Of a stretch of 38,150 nt of DNA, positions 25,219 through 34,005 are shown piece after piece. The DNA is from Bacillus sp. V5-8f (GTDB lineage: Bacteria > Bacillota > Bacilli > Bacillales > DSM-1321): contig NZ_PGUW01000013.1 of NCBI RefSeq assembly GCF_002863565.1, positions 1 through 38,150 on the forward strand. The letters are read 5' to 3'. The first letter of the stretch is position 1; each line of letters starts with the position of its first letter. Under the pieces are notes generated by a model. That model saw only the letters and a program-made list of their open reading frames with translations, did no database searches and was not told where the DNA came from. The translations under genes and the position numbers were made by a program.

Positions 25219-26439
25219 ATGACGAGGGAAAAGATTAAAAGTGCTCTGAAAAATACGTTAGACCAAGTTTTGGCTAATTCTGTAAGTAGGGCTGGGGGCG
25301 CGCCTGGTGTAGTTGCAATGATAACTGACCGTGAGGGTAACATTTACGAAGGAGCAGCAGGGGTACGAGAGCTCGGCAAAAATACCCCAATGACTACTGA
25401 CACAGTGTGTGCTCTTTTCTCAACCACTAAGGCCATCACCGGTGCAGCATTGATGCAATTGGTCCAGGAAGGAAAGGTGGGCCTTGATGATCCGGTCAAA
25501 AAATATGTACCAGAAATTGCCGAGATTATGGTTTTAGAGGGATTTGATGCAGAAGGGCAGCCTAAGCTAAGACCACCAAAGACAGACATTACCATAAAGA
25601 TGCTCATGCTCCACACTGCCGGCTTTGGTTATGATTTCTTCAGTGAGGAAGATCGTAAATATCGCGAGGTAAAGGAAGTTCCTTCTATACTTAGCAGTAC
25701 TTTTGATTCGATTAAGAATGTGCTGCTATTTGAACCGGGTGAACGCTGGAACTATGGGGCTAATATCGACTGGGTTGGAAAGGTTGTGGAAGCCGTACGC
25801 GGTAAGCGGCTAGGCGAAGTTATGGCCGAGTATATCTTTGCTCCTTTGGGCATGACCGATATCGGATTTACGCTTACGCCGTCCATGATGGAACGCCGAG
25901 CAACCATGCACAGCCGAGAGAAGGACGGAAAAATCACACCTGTACCTGATTTCATGCTGCCACAATCGCCTGAAATGGATATGGGAGGACACGGTCTGTA
26001 TGCTAGCGTCGGCGAGTACATGAAGTTTATCCGTATGATACTAAATGACGGTGAAGGCGTTCTCGACCCACAAACGGTTGAACAAATGTCTAAGAATGGG
26101 CTCGATTCTTTGAAGAGCGGAGGATGGCTCACGTGCAATCCATCGTTATCCAATGATGGTGAGTTCTTCCCTGGTGTATTAAAGTCTTGGTCATATACAT
26201 TCCAGGTAAATGACGAACCCATCCCTACAGGTCGGCCAGCTGGACAATTGATGTGGGCGGGGTTGGCCAATCTGTTCTACTGGATCGATCGGGAGAACGG
26301 CATTGGCGGATTCGTAGCTACCCAAATCCTTCCATTCCAAGACGTGGCTTCTTACCTAACATTCATTGAGTTGGAGTCAGCAGTATACAGTACGTTGAAT
26401 AGAGTAAAATCGGATTCGCTTCAGAAAGTAGAAATTTAA
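25219..26439 (+). CDS. Serine hydrolase, beta-lactamase (class C) / EstB family
   Basis: 406 residues from ATG 25219 (MTREKIKSALKNTLDQ), 9 bases after AAAGGGGAG. The Ser-x-x-Lys motif is STTK in CALFSTTKAITG (about residue 72). The second motif region is ERWNYGANIDWVG, with the conserved Tyr. The closing strand is GIGGFVATQILPF in place of the KTG/HTG box, typical of carboxylesterases of family VIII rather than antibiotic-degrading enzymes. No signal peptide, so cytoplasmic. It probably hydrolyses an ester of the compound handled by this cluster. It follows a deletion scar and a cre-like site and may have its own promoter. Family sure; substrate unknown. Confidence 0.83.
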   Translation: MTREKIKSALKNTLDQVLANSVSRAGGAPGVVAMITDREGNIYEGAAGVRELGKNTPMTTDTVCALFSTTKAITGAALMQLVQEGKVGLDDPVKKYVPEIAEIMVLEGFDAEGQPKLRPPKTDITIKMLMLHTAGFGYDFFSEEDRKYREVKEVPSILSSTFDSIKNVLLFEPGERWNYGANIDWVGKVVEAVRGKRLGEVMAEYIFAPLGMTDIGFTLTPSMMERRATMHSREKDGKITPVPDFMLPQSPEMDMGGHGLYASVGEYMKFIRMILNDGEGVLDPQTVEQMSKNGLDSLKSGGWLTCNPSLSNDGEFFPGVLKSWSYTFQVNDEPIPTGRPAGQLMWAGLANLFYWIDRENGIGGFVATQILPFQDVASYLTFIELESAVYSTLNRVKSDSLQKVEI

Positions 26440-26676
26440 TAGATCCGTTTATCCCCGATGTAACGTCCTAAAACTATCAACTGGATTGCTTTTTGATGAG
26501 AGTGGGGAAACTTTTGCGAAACCTTGTCATTGCAGAAATCAGGAATAGCTGAAGTGTGAGCCTTGTATGGATCTGGCAGATATAATATGGAATTCGCTTA
26601 TAGACGTGGATTTCGCTGATATATCTTTTGAGCAGGTTCTTTCAGTAAAATCATGCTGATCTATAAAAAAACAAAA
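26440..26676. other. Intergenic, no gene seen
   Basis: Separates the convergent serine hydrolase and HU genes. Nothing recognised beyond the HU terminator at its right end. Confidence 0.4.
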
Positions 26677-26705
26677 CGGTGGGTTAGCAAAAAACTAACC
26701 CACCG
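26665..26705 (-). terminator. Terminator of the HU gene
   Basis: CGGTGGGTTAG (26677-26687) and CTAACCCACCG (26695-26705) are perfect arms; on the minus strand TTTTGTTTTTTT follows. An A-run in the loop and beyond makes it usable from both sides. Confidence 0.85.
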
Positions 26706-26723
26706 TGGTGCTGTTTTACACAA

Positions 26724-27002
26724 TTAATTGTTTTTTATTGCGTCTTTCAATGCTTTACCAGCACTAAAAGCAGGTACTTTTGATGAGTCAATATACATTT
26801 CCTCACCCGTTTGCGGATTCCTTCCAATACGTGCAGCTCTCTCGCGCACTTCAAAGTTTCCAAAGCCAAGTATTTGAACTTTATCTCCATTTTTTAATGC
26901 ATTCGTAATAGATGAGAAAAATGCTTCAACTACTTTACTTGCATCTTTTTTAGAAAGCTCGCTTTTTTGTGCTACTGCATTTACTAGTTCTGTCTTATTC
27001 AC
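26724..27002 (-). CDS. HU-family DNA-binding protein
   Basis: Start set at GTG 27002, giving [20 protein letters not shown], the classic HU beginning, with GAGG upstream; 92 residues. The DNA-binding arm is present: [20 protein letters not shown], followed by [23 protein letters not shown] dimers bend and compact chromosomal DNA. Bacilli often carry more than one copy, and this one sits among accessory genes, so it may be a secondary paralogue rather than hbs. Good strong terminator follows. Confidence 0.92.
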   Translation of the reverse strand: MNKTELVNAVAQKSELSKKDASKVVEAFFSSITNALKNGDKVQILGFGNFEVRERAARIGRNPQTGEEMYIDSSKVPAFSAGKALKDAIKNN

Positions 27003-27618
27003 TATGTATGTACCTCTCTTGTTGAAAAATAACAATCTAAGATTGCCACTACTAGTTTTAACACATAATATGAGTATTGCGCAAAGAAAGTGATTAATCT
27101 TATTAAGAAAAAGAGTTCCAATGAAACAAATTCAGTAAGAAAGTCCTAAGCATATGCACAATTTGTTACCTCGTTAATCCTCATAGGGCCAAAACCCGAG
27201 TAAAGGAACCGCCATTCTCATTTAAGTGAGTATATTTCCTCCAACATTTCAACTAAACAAATCCTAAACTTCACTGATATCAAAACCTCTGTTAAAATAG
27301 AAAACTTCTAACGATTAGGATACATTGTAATTTCTTTGTTCTGGACAAATAAAATAGAATCTGGACAGATTACCAGCGATTTTGGACAAATAAATGAGGT
27401 GTATATTTGCGTAAATTACATTCTATCTATTTTCTCTCCATTAATTCACCAAAACCGTTTATATTGCTTCTATCTTACAGAAAAGTGTGAATTTTTTAAA
27501 AAGGTATATTGTTTATAGTGGAATAATGTTATAGAATGTTTAAATTGATGTGTCGGCAATAGTGCTTTTTTCCATTTGATAGAAATTAAAATGTATTGAG
27601 TGTTGGAGGCAAGAAAAG
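27003..27618. other. Long upstream region of the alcohol dehydrogenase operon
   Basis: AT-rich with no convincing gene. Its notable content is three direct repeats of a nonamer TGGACAAAT-like element at 27341, 27361 and 27382. GGAGG at 27605-27609 is the ribosome binding site of the next gene. Confidence 0.5.
27341..27391 (+). repeat. Three phased direct repeats (possible operator)
   Basis: CTGGACAAAT (27341), CTGGACAGAT (27361) and TTGGACAAAT (27382) are spaced 20 and 21 bases, close to two helical turns, so all face the same side of the DNA. Confidence 0.45.
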
Positions 27619-28641
27619 ATGTTGGGATTAATTTTAAAACAACCAGGTCAGTTAGAACTACAAGAGCTTCAATCTTTATCCACTCTTAAAGATGATGAGG
27701 TGAAAATTAAAGTAATATACGGCGGGATTTGCGGGTCGGATATTGCGGTCTTTAAAGGGAAATTGAAGCATGCGTCCTATCCAGTCACACCCGGCCATGA
27801 GTTGGTAGGTACGATTATGGGAGCAGGACAAGATGTCGAATATACAATCGGCACGAAGGTCGTGGTTCTTCCTAATTCCTATTGTGGGACTTGCGATATG
27901 TGCGTAAAAGGGAAAACAAATATATGCCGCCATAAGGAATCATTGGGTGTCAATGCGGACGGAGGATTTTCTCAGGAGTTTGTGATTTCGTCACGTTTTG
28001 TATTGCCTATTCCTGAAGGAGTACCTGATGAGAGAGCGGTGTTAATTGAACCATTTGCCGTAATCATTCATGCCTTTCAAAAGGTTGAAATGACAAAAGA
28101 TACCTCAGTTGCAATTATCGGCTGTGGCACTGAAGGAATGCTGGCCGTTTCATTGGCCGCTTATTTAGGAGCCCAGGTAACAGCGATTGATATCAACCAG
28201 GATAAATTAGAAAACGCAAGAAGCTTCGGCAAGATTCGAACCGCTATGCCCGATGAGATTAAAGATGAAACCTTTGATGTCGTTATAGAGGCGGCGGGGG
28301 TCCAACAGTCTGTCGAGCAAGCGATCCAAATTGCCGCTCCTGGTGGCTCAGTAGTTTTGATTGGTCTAACACCGGAAGCCAATGTTCCTGTAGTGCGAGT
28401 GGTGAGAAATGAATTGAATATATATGGATCTATCATTTATAATTTCCCATCTGACTATACGAAGGCGCTGGAATATTTAATGCGCGATGATTTTCATGTG
28501 AACCCAATCATTTCCGAGATTATTCCTTTTAAAGAGTATGAACGAGCATATGAGGCAGCTGCTACAGGAAAGTTTGGAAAAATTATCTTGGACTTTAAAG
28601 AGGGTAATGGGAATCGAGCTCATTGCTCATCGATTCGTTAA
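27619..28641 (+). CDS. Zinc-dependent alcohol/polyol dehydrogenase (MDR superfamily)
   Basis: 340 residues. Catalytic zinc ligands: Cys38 in GGICGSDIAVF, His60 and Glu61 in YPVTPGHELVG. Structural zinc: Cys89, 92, 95 and 103 in YCGTCDMCVKGKTNIC. The cofactor motif is IIGCGTEGMLAVSLAAYLGA. The GICGSD form is that of threonine, sorbitol and sugar-acid dehydrogenases. It oxidises a hydroxyl group with NAD(P)+ in the cytoplasm. GGAGG is upstream of ATG. The last residues (GNGNRAHCSSIR) are unusual, perhaps a small 3' frame change. It precedes an ACS-type sugar-acid transporter on the same strand, so together they probably import and oxidise a sugar acid. Confidence 0.87.
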   Translation: MLGLILKQPGQLELQELQSLSTLKDDEVKIKVIYGGICGSDIAVFKGKLKHASYPVTPGHELVGTIMGAGQDVEYTIGTKVVVLPNSYCGTCDMCVKGKTNICRHKESLGVNADGGFSQEFVISSRFVLPIPEGVPDERAVLIEPFAVIIHAFQKVEMTKDTSVAIIGCGTEGMLAVSLAAYLGAQVTAIDINQDKLENARSFGKIRTAMPDEIKDETFDVVIEAAGVQQSVEQAIQIAAPGGSVVLIGLTPEANVPVVRVVRNELNIYGSIIYNFPSDYTKALEYLMRDDFHVNPIISEIIPFKEYERAYEAAATGKFGKIILDFKEGNGNRAHCSSIR

Positions 28642-28931
28642 GTATCTGCGTGTCTTTGTGCCCTTACATATATCGCGATTTACCCATTTTACAAACCAAT
28701 ATATTCAAAACAGTAAAACCCATAGTCAATATGAAGGAAACTACCCGGGAAACATCGAGTGAAATGTCTTCTATTCGGGAGATTCGTCTATTTAATCAAG
28801 GCACAAACAGATTATAGCTGGATAGGAGATTTGTGTTAGTTTTTATAAAAATATGTACTAAGATTTCCTGTCAAATATATGGAAGTGATTTCAATCTCAA
28901 GATGGAGCATCACAGAGGATGGAGGATAAGT

Positions 28932-30227
28932 ATGAAAAAGCATCGTTGGTCAATAGCCTTCTTAATTGCGGTTGGAGTAATCGTAAACTACTTTGATCGA
29001 ACAAATATGTCAATCGCGATTCCTATGTTAAAAGAGGAATTTGATTTAACGCCAGGTCAGATGGGAATTTTTCTATCTGCCTTTGCATGGTCGTATGCTT
29101 TATTGCAAATTCCTGTCGGGCCATTGCTTGATAAAATAGGTGTGAAATGGGTCACACGAGTTGCTACAATAATATGGGCGTTAGCCTGCCTTTTAACAGC
29201 AGTGGCAAATGGGTGGGGATTAATTATCTTATCCAGGATTTTATTAGGTGTCGGTGAAGCGCCATATTTCCCGGCTGCCGCCAAGGCTATCAGCCATTGG
29301 TTTCCGCAAAATGAACGTGGAAAAGCAATTGCTAGTTATGATGCTCAATCCAAGCTTTCCAATGCTATCGGGGCTCCGCTGCTCGCCTTAATCGTTACCG
29401 AATGGGGCTGGCGAGCTGGATTTTTCGCCACTGCCATTATCAGCATCATATATGCCGTTATATTTTTCATTTGGTATCGTGAGCCACACGAAGATGAACG
29501 TTTAACAAAAGAAGAGTATCAATACATTATTGATGGCGGTTCACAAAGTGGAGAGGAACAGTCAGGAACAGCCATGCAAAATATCCGTTATCTATTGACT
29601 AAACGAAAGGTATGGGCAGTATTTATTGGTTTTGCCGCCTATGGATATTCTTGGTTTTTATTCTTGACTTGGCTTCCAGGATACCTTGCCACAGAAATGG
29701 GAATGTCGATATTAAAATCTGGTTGGTATGCAGCCATACCATGGGTTGTAGGGACCATTACAGAAATTGTCTTTGGAGGTTGGCTTGTAGATCGTCTAGT
29801 CAACAAAGGCTATAATTCAACCCGTGTAAGGAAAACCACCCTTGTAATTGGTATGCTTTTCGGTTTAGCAATCATTGGTGCAGCGTTCACACATAACCCA
29901 AATATAGCAGTGTTATGGATTTCTATAGCCCTGGGTGGTCTTGTAGTTACTTCTGCAGTTGCTTATAGCATTCCTACCTTTATTGCTCCAAAGGGAAGCG
30001 TAGGAACCTTAACAGGACTTTTAACCTTTGGAAACAATTCCATGGCCATCGTCGCTCCAATTGCCACAGGATTTATCGTTCAAGCGACAGGATCCTTTAT
30101 GTATGCATTCCTTGTTGCAGCAGCTTTTCTGGTTGTCGGAATTCTAAGTTATGTATTCCTGCTTACCGATCTGGAACCAATTGAACCTGCTTCCTTTCAG
30201 GACAATGGATTTAATAGAGTAAGCTAG
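28932..30227 (+). CDS. MFS transporter, anion:cation symporter (hexuronate/glucarate) type
   Basis: 431 residues from ATG 28932 (MKKHRWSIAFLIAVGV), 7 bases after GGAGG; the longer frame lacks a signal. About 12 membrane spans. The family signature VIVNYFDRTNMSIAIPML in the first span and the loop motif GPLLDKIGVKW are those of the ACS family (ExuT, GudP, GarP), proton symporters of hexuronates, glucarate or galactonate. GVGEAPYFPAAAKAISHWFP, another ACS hallmark, is present. It lies 290 bases after the alcohol dehydrogenase and is followed by a terminator. The two likely act on the same sugar acid; the exact one is not readable from sequence. Confidence 0.88.
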   Translation: MKKHRWSIAFLIAVGVIVNYFDRTNMSIAIPMLKEEFDLTPGQMGIFLSAFAWSYALLQIPVGPLLDKIGVKWVTRVATIIWALACLLTAVANGWGLIILSRILLGVGEAPYFPAAAKAISHWFPQNERGKAIASYDAQSKLSNAIGAPLLALIVTEWGWRAGFFATAIISIIYAVIFFIWYREPHEDERLTKEEYQYIIDGGSQSGEEQSGTAMQNIRYLLTKRKVWAVFIGFAAYGYSWFLFLTWLPGYLATEMGMSILKSGWYAAIPWVVGTITEIVFGGWLVDRLVNKGYNSTRVRKTTLVIGMLFGLAIIGAAFTHNPNIAVLWISIALGGLVVTSAVAYSIPTFIAPKGSVGTLTGLLTFGNNSMAIVAPIATGFIVQATGSFMYAFLVAAAFLVVGILSYVFLLTDLEPIEPASFQDNGFNRVS

Positions 30228-30263
30228 TATCGCGGGTTTGGTCAATCAGAAAAAATTTTATAC

Positions 30264-30293
30264 GCAGTGGATGTGTAAAATCCACTGCTTTTT
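30264..30293 (+). terminator. Terminator of the ADH-MFS unit
   Basis: GCAGTGGAT (30264-30272) and ATCCACTGC (30280-30288), then TTTTTC. Confidence 0.88.
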
Positions 30294-30481
30294 CTTGTTT
30301 GTTGATAGCCTTGGCTATTATGAATGCTTTTTACTGACTATTAACTAGTTAACAGATATATATTGGAATCTATTAATTGGTCATCAGCTTTATCCATTAA
30401 ATAGTACGCGCCTTCCCGCAAAAAGCCTTAAAAAGTAATCTCCATAAACTGTGAGCCTTTCCAAATATATTCTTTGAAAAT

Positions 30482-30674
30482 AAGAAAACGCTTCCAATTT
30501 ACCCGAATGCTTAAAAAGTTGTCGAGTTAGTTGTGAAAAGTTTGTGAACATAAAGAATTTTTTCGACAATTTTCTGTTGTTTTTTCTGCTTTTAATGGAT
30601 AAATTTGGTTATGTTACCCCTCGTTAAGCTCATTAAAAGTCTGAAAACATAGAAAGTAGTAAAAAAATGTCGAA
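30482..30674. promoter_or_regulatory. Cluster of cre-like and Spo0A-box-like sites before the PHA operon
   Basis: AGAAAACGCTTCCA (30482-30495) is two mismatches from the cre consensus. TTGTCGAG (30519-30526), TTCGACAA (30562-30569, a perfect Spo0A box in reverse) and ATGTCGAA (30667-30674) match or nearly match the 0A box TTGTCGAA. There is no gene between 30294 and 30802. Seen: the motifs. Inferred: control of PHA genes by Spo0A and carbon state. Confidence 0.5.
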
Positions 30675-30802
30675 AAGGATATGGTTTACAAAAAGTTTTT
30701 TTAAAACAATAATCTAAATATTGGCACTACATTGTTTTGTGACATCATGATAGTGTATTCAAAAAAATGAAATAAAGGAAGGCATTGGGGAGGAAAAGAA
30801 AG

Positions 30803-32013
30803 ATGGTCTACCAGCAAAAAACATGGTTAAAATTTTATGATCCAATAATAAGTGAACATGTTTCTGTAGATTACGATTCTCTTTTCGATTTGTTAAGCAA
30901 GGCAGCCAGTGACCATAACGAAAAACCAGCCATGACTTTTTTTGGAAGGACATGAAGCTTTAATCAAACAAAGTCTATTGCGAAAATGCTCGCTGCATCC
31001 CTGTTTGCAAGCGGATTTCAAAAGGGTGATAGGCTTTCCATTATGCTGCCGAATAGCCCCCATTATATTTTTACGTTATTTGCGGGATTCCGTTTAGGTG
31101 GGATCAATGTTCAGGTGAATCCTATGTATGTTGAAAGGGAGATTGAACATGTCCTGAACGATTCCGGTTCAAAATACATTGTAGTATTGGATACCTTTTA
31201 TCCAAGAGTGAAGCAGGTACAGTCACGGACATCTCTAGAAACAGTTATTGTTTAAGCTTTGGCAGTAGCAAAATCGATCTCGAGCCGGGTGACCATCACT
31301 TTGATGAATTCCTCGCCTCAAACGGGAGTCTGCCAGAAGTTGCGATTGACCTTGATGAAGACGTGGCCAAGCTGCAATACACGGGCGGGACGACAGGTGC
31401 TTCAAAGGGGGTTATGCTTACTTACAAGAACCTTCTTTCCAATGTGATTCAGGTTTGTGATTTTACTTATAGGACGTGCGAGAATCGGCCAGACGATTTC
31501 AAAATCATGAGTGTCCTTCCGATGTTCCATGTTTATGGTCTCAGCTGCAACGCGCTTTCCGGAATTAGAGAAGGGGCCAATCAGCTGGTATTGCCGAGAT
31601 TTGATGTAAAAGAAATGATGGACATTGTCAAACGGGAAAAACCGTTCCAAATGTCAGCCGTCCCAACGATGTATTTCGCATTGAACAGCCAGGAAGGATT
31701 GGGAGAATGCGGCTTCGAAGACATTTATTATTTAAGCAGCGGCGGGGCACCACTGCCAATTGAACTAGCCAGGGTTTTTGAAGAGAAAACAGGGTGTAAG
31801 CTATACGACGGTTATGGGCTTTCAGAAATGTTACCATCAGCCATTTTCACTCCCCCATTTCTGCCCCCGAAGGAAGGAAGCATAGGGATTCCGGTTCCTG
31901 GAACCGAAGCAAGAATCGTGAAAGTAACAGGAGACCATGTTGAAGACGTACCTGTTGGGGAAGAAGGAGAGCTGATTGTTATCTTGGTAAATAAGAATTT
32001 AAAAGGTTATTAG
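30803..32013 (+). pseudogene. Long-chain acyl-CoA synthetase, broken and C-terminally truncated
   Basis: GGGGAGGAAAAG precedes ATG 30803 (MVYQQKTWLKFYDPII). Codon 51 is TGA (30953). The frame then continues AKMLAASLFASGFQKGDRLS to 31255 and shifts; the next part is DVAKLQYTGGTTGASKGVML with the P-loop, VLPMFHVYGLSC, and LYDGYGLSEMLPSA. The text stops at GEEGELIVILVNKNLKGY, so the last 120 or so residues, with the catalytic Lys of the C-terminal subdomain, are gone. One nonsense codon, one frameshift and a deletion make it inactive. It is the first gene of the PHA locus. Confidence 0.88.
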
Positions 32014-32050
32014 TCTAAGAGTCTGGCGAAGCAACAGCATGGAGGGTTTT

Positions 32051-32497
32051 ATGTGTCCTTTTGACGGTGATTCAGCAAAAGTCTATAAAAAAATGGAAGA
32101 GGATTTGAATCGGAAAATCCGCTGCATGACTAACTCAATGACTTTTGTGAAGATGGCCGGAGAAGCAATGGATACCCATTTGAACCACGTAGTTGCCATA
32201 AGAAATCAATCACAGAAATGGCTCGACAGAAACAACCTTGCCTCAAGGAATGACATGGCGGACATGGCCAAACGAATCATTCGGCATGAGGATCGGCTGG
32301 ATCTCCTGGATGATGAGTTATATGACATTTTGACTGAAGTGAAGAGCCATCGAATCCAGTTAAGAAGGCTAACTGATGAATTATCGGAAATAGCAGAGGA
32401 ACTGGAATGTAAAGAAAAACATCTCAGAAAGAAAAGAAACTATACAAGAAGCGGAGGAGAAAAGCATGGAAGAAAAGGAAAAAAGAGAAGTAAATGA
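32051..32497 (+). CDS. PhaR-like helical protein of the PHA operon
   Basis: 148 residues from ATG 32051 (MCPFDGDSAKVYKKME), just after GGAGG. The core, MTNSMTFVKMAGEAMDTHLN then WLDRNNLASRNDMADMAKRI and HEDRLDLLDDELYDILTEVK, runs parallel to PhaR encoded two genes downstream (F-x-K-A-x-x-x-x-M-D-x-H..., the 'dE-D-x-x-D-x-L-(D/E)-(D/E)' part). I read it as a paralogue of the PhaR/PhaE class of PHA-synthase partner proteins. The C-terminus is a basic tail (KHLRKKRNYTRSGGEKHGRK). It overlaps the next gene by 32 bases, hence tight coupling. Confidence 0.65.
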   Translation: MCPFDGDSAKVYKKMEEDLNRKIRCMTNSMTFVKMAGEAMDTHLNHVVAIRNQSQKWLDRNNLASRNDMADMAKRIIRHEDRLDLLDDELYDILTEVKSHRIQLRRLTDELSEIAEELECKEKHLRKKRNYTRSGGEKHGRKGKKRSK

Positions 32498-33254
32498 AGC
32501 AAAAGAACAAGAGCTCAAAGTAAAAGTGAATAGTGAGCTTGAAGCAAAGGTGGAGCAAGCGGTAAACGAGGTGCTTGAGGCAAAAGCCGGTGAAGCATCT
32601 GTAAAAAAGCTTGAGGCCGTGACGGGAGCAACTATAAAAAAGAATATAGAAGAGTCTGAAGAAGCTGTGCTTCCTGTGGAGGTTGGAGAAGTGGAAGAGC
32701 AGCTGTCCAGCCTTGATTTACTTTGGAAGAATGCATGTAACGAGCTGGACAAGTGGGCCGAGCGTTCTGAAAATCGGGATGAGGATTTTCTACAAAGAGT
32801 TAAGCGAATTTCCGAAAGCGTAAAACGTAACATGGAAAACATCAATGAAGTTAACGAGCAATTCCAAAAAGAACTGGCGGCATGGGAGAAAACAGCCCGG
32901 GAAGAATTTTTGATGTCTACAACCTCCTTTCAACGCTTTTTCCCTGTGAAGTCTTATGAAGAAATGAATCAACTCTTCAATGACATCCAAAAGCGGACAA
33001 TTGCCATTATGGATACGCCACGCCGCACACTTACAGGGCAGGTGAGCTTCGAAAAGTACGTTGACATGATCGAGCACTACGTCACGCTACGGAAAAAAGC
33101 TAGAATCGAATATATCCGTACCGTCAAACAGTCAGCCAAGCTTATCTATGAGAATCAAAAATTATTTGTAAACCTGTTTACAAAACCTTTCAAAACCGCC
33201 TTTTTACCATTCAATAAATATCTGGAAAAAATTGAAGAACCAGTCAAATCTTAA
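32466..33254 (+). CDS. Coiled-coil, phasin-like PHA operon protein
   Basis: 262 residues; GAGGAG before ATG 32466. Residues 1-70 are an acidic/Lys-rich low-complexity helix (EKEKREVNEAKEQELKVKVN). The rest is helical: FLQRVKRISESVKRNMENIN, then a conserved-looking end FFPVKSYEEMNQLFNDIQKR and YVTLRKKARIEYIRTVKQSA, KLFVNLFTKPFKTAFLPF. No signal or membrane segment. It lies between the PhaR-like gene and phaR in the same operon, 18 bases before phaR. A granule-coat (phasin) or synthase-scaffold role is inferred from context and amphipathic helices. No family recognised with certainty. Confidence 0.6.
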   Translation: MEEKEKREVNEAKEQELKVKVNSELEAKVEQAVNEVLEAKAGEASVKKLEAVTGATIKKNIEESEEAVLPVEVGEVEEQLSSLDLLWKNACNELDKWAERSENRDEDFLQRVKRISESVKRNMENINEVNEQFQKELAAWEKTAREEFLMSTTSFQRFFPVKSYEEMNQLFNDIQKRTIAIMDTPRRTLTGQVSFEKYVDMIEHYVTLRKKARIEYIRTVKQSAKLIYENQKLFVNLFTKPFKTAFLPFNKYLEKIEEPVKS

Positions 33255-33272
33255 TCTTCGGGGGGATAAAGA

Positions 33273-33983
33273 ATGTCAAACGATAAAAAGTACGATCCAT
33301 ACAAAGGGTTCAGGCAGCTAAGCGAAATGTGGGAACAACAAATGAACGGCGTTCTTTCCACGTTCACAGATACCAACGAATTTGTCAAAGCTTCCAAGAT
33401 CGGGATGGATTCACATTCCCGTTATATGGAGCTGTTTAGAAAGAATCAAGAACTGATTGCAAGCTACATGAATCTTCCCACAAAAAAAGATATCGCTAAT
33501 GTGGCACAGCTTTCCATCCAGGCTGAAGACAAAATAGATCTACTCGAGGAGCAAATCTGGGAAATGAAGGACGAGTTCATTTCTATAAACAAAGAAAATA
33601 TGGAATTCTTCGAGGAAATTGTAAAAGTTACCAAGCAATTGAAAACGGAACTATCAAAAACAGCAAAAGAACTCGCTGAAACAAAGAAAATGAACGCTAG
33701 CCTTCAAAAGCTGAGCGAGGGGCTTGCTGATACAAAAAACATGAAAGCTGAGTTACAAGCATTGAGGGAGGAACTTGCGCACACGAATAGTGTCCAGGCG
33801 GAGCTGCAAGAATTGAAGCTAGAGCTCATGGAATCAAATGATATTAAGGCAGAGCTACAGGATTTAAAACAAGAGCTTGTCCAATTTGCTGAGATTAAGA
33901 ATCAATTGGCACAGCTTAAAAATATGGATGTAAAAGAAAAAGAAGAAGAAGCGGCGCTGGTTGGAGTGGGCGCAGGTAAATAA
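33273..33983 (+). CDS. phaR: PhaR, subunit of class IV PHA synthase, with repeat tail
   Basis: 236 residues; GGGGGAT precedes ATG 33273. Residues 10-100 (YKGFRQLSEMWEQQMNGVLS, TNEFVKASKIGMDSHSRYME, LPTKKDIANVAQLSIQAEDK) are the Bacillus PhaR domain, needed with PhaC for active class IV PHA synthase. From residue 126 the protein has five 17-residue repeats (for example ELQALREELAHTNSVQA, ELQELKLELMESNDIKA), a coiled coil that makes it longer than the B. megaterium form (about 170-200 residues). It is followed after 22 bases by phaC, with no phaB between. Confidence 0.88.
   Translation: MSNDKKYDPYKGFRQLSEMWEQQMNGVLSTFTDTNEFVKASKIGMDSHSRYMELFRKNQELIASYMNLPTKKDIANVAQLSIQAEDKIDLLEEQIWEMKDEFISINKENMEFFEEIVKVTKQLKTELSKTAKELAETKKMNASLQKLSEGLADTKNMKAELQALREELAHTNSVQAELQELKLELMESNDIKAELQDLKQELVQFAEIKNQLAQLKNMDVKEKEEEAALVGVGAGK
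33648..33902 (+). repeat. Five tandem 51-bp (17-codon) units in phaR
   Basis: Units begin at 33648, 33699, 33750, 33801 and 33852. Consensus protein unit is E-L-Q-x-L-K-x-E-L-x-x-x-x-x-(M/I)-K-A. The DNA of the units has diverged, so the expansion is not very recent. Confidence 0.8.
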
Positions 33984-34005
33984 ACGGTAAAGGTAAGGGT
34001 GACAT

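Noticed and set aside
25752..26270. 172-codon minus-strand frame
   Set aside because: Antisense of the serine hydrolase; codon pattern mirrors the real gene.
27336..27518. 60-codon frame before the alcohol dehydrogenase
   Set aside because: Its first half is just the translated direct repeats and its second half is AT-rich noise; no start signal.
32381..32845. 154-codon Ser/Phe-rich minus-strand frame
   Set aside because: Antisense of the Glu/Lys-rich phasin-like gene; the Ser/Phe richness is a mirror effect.
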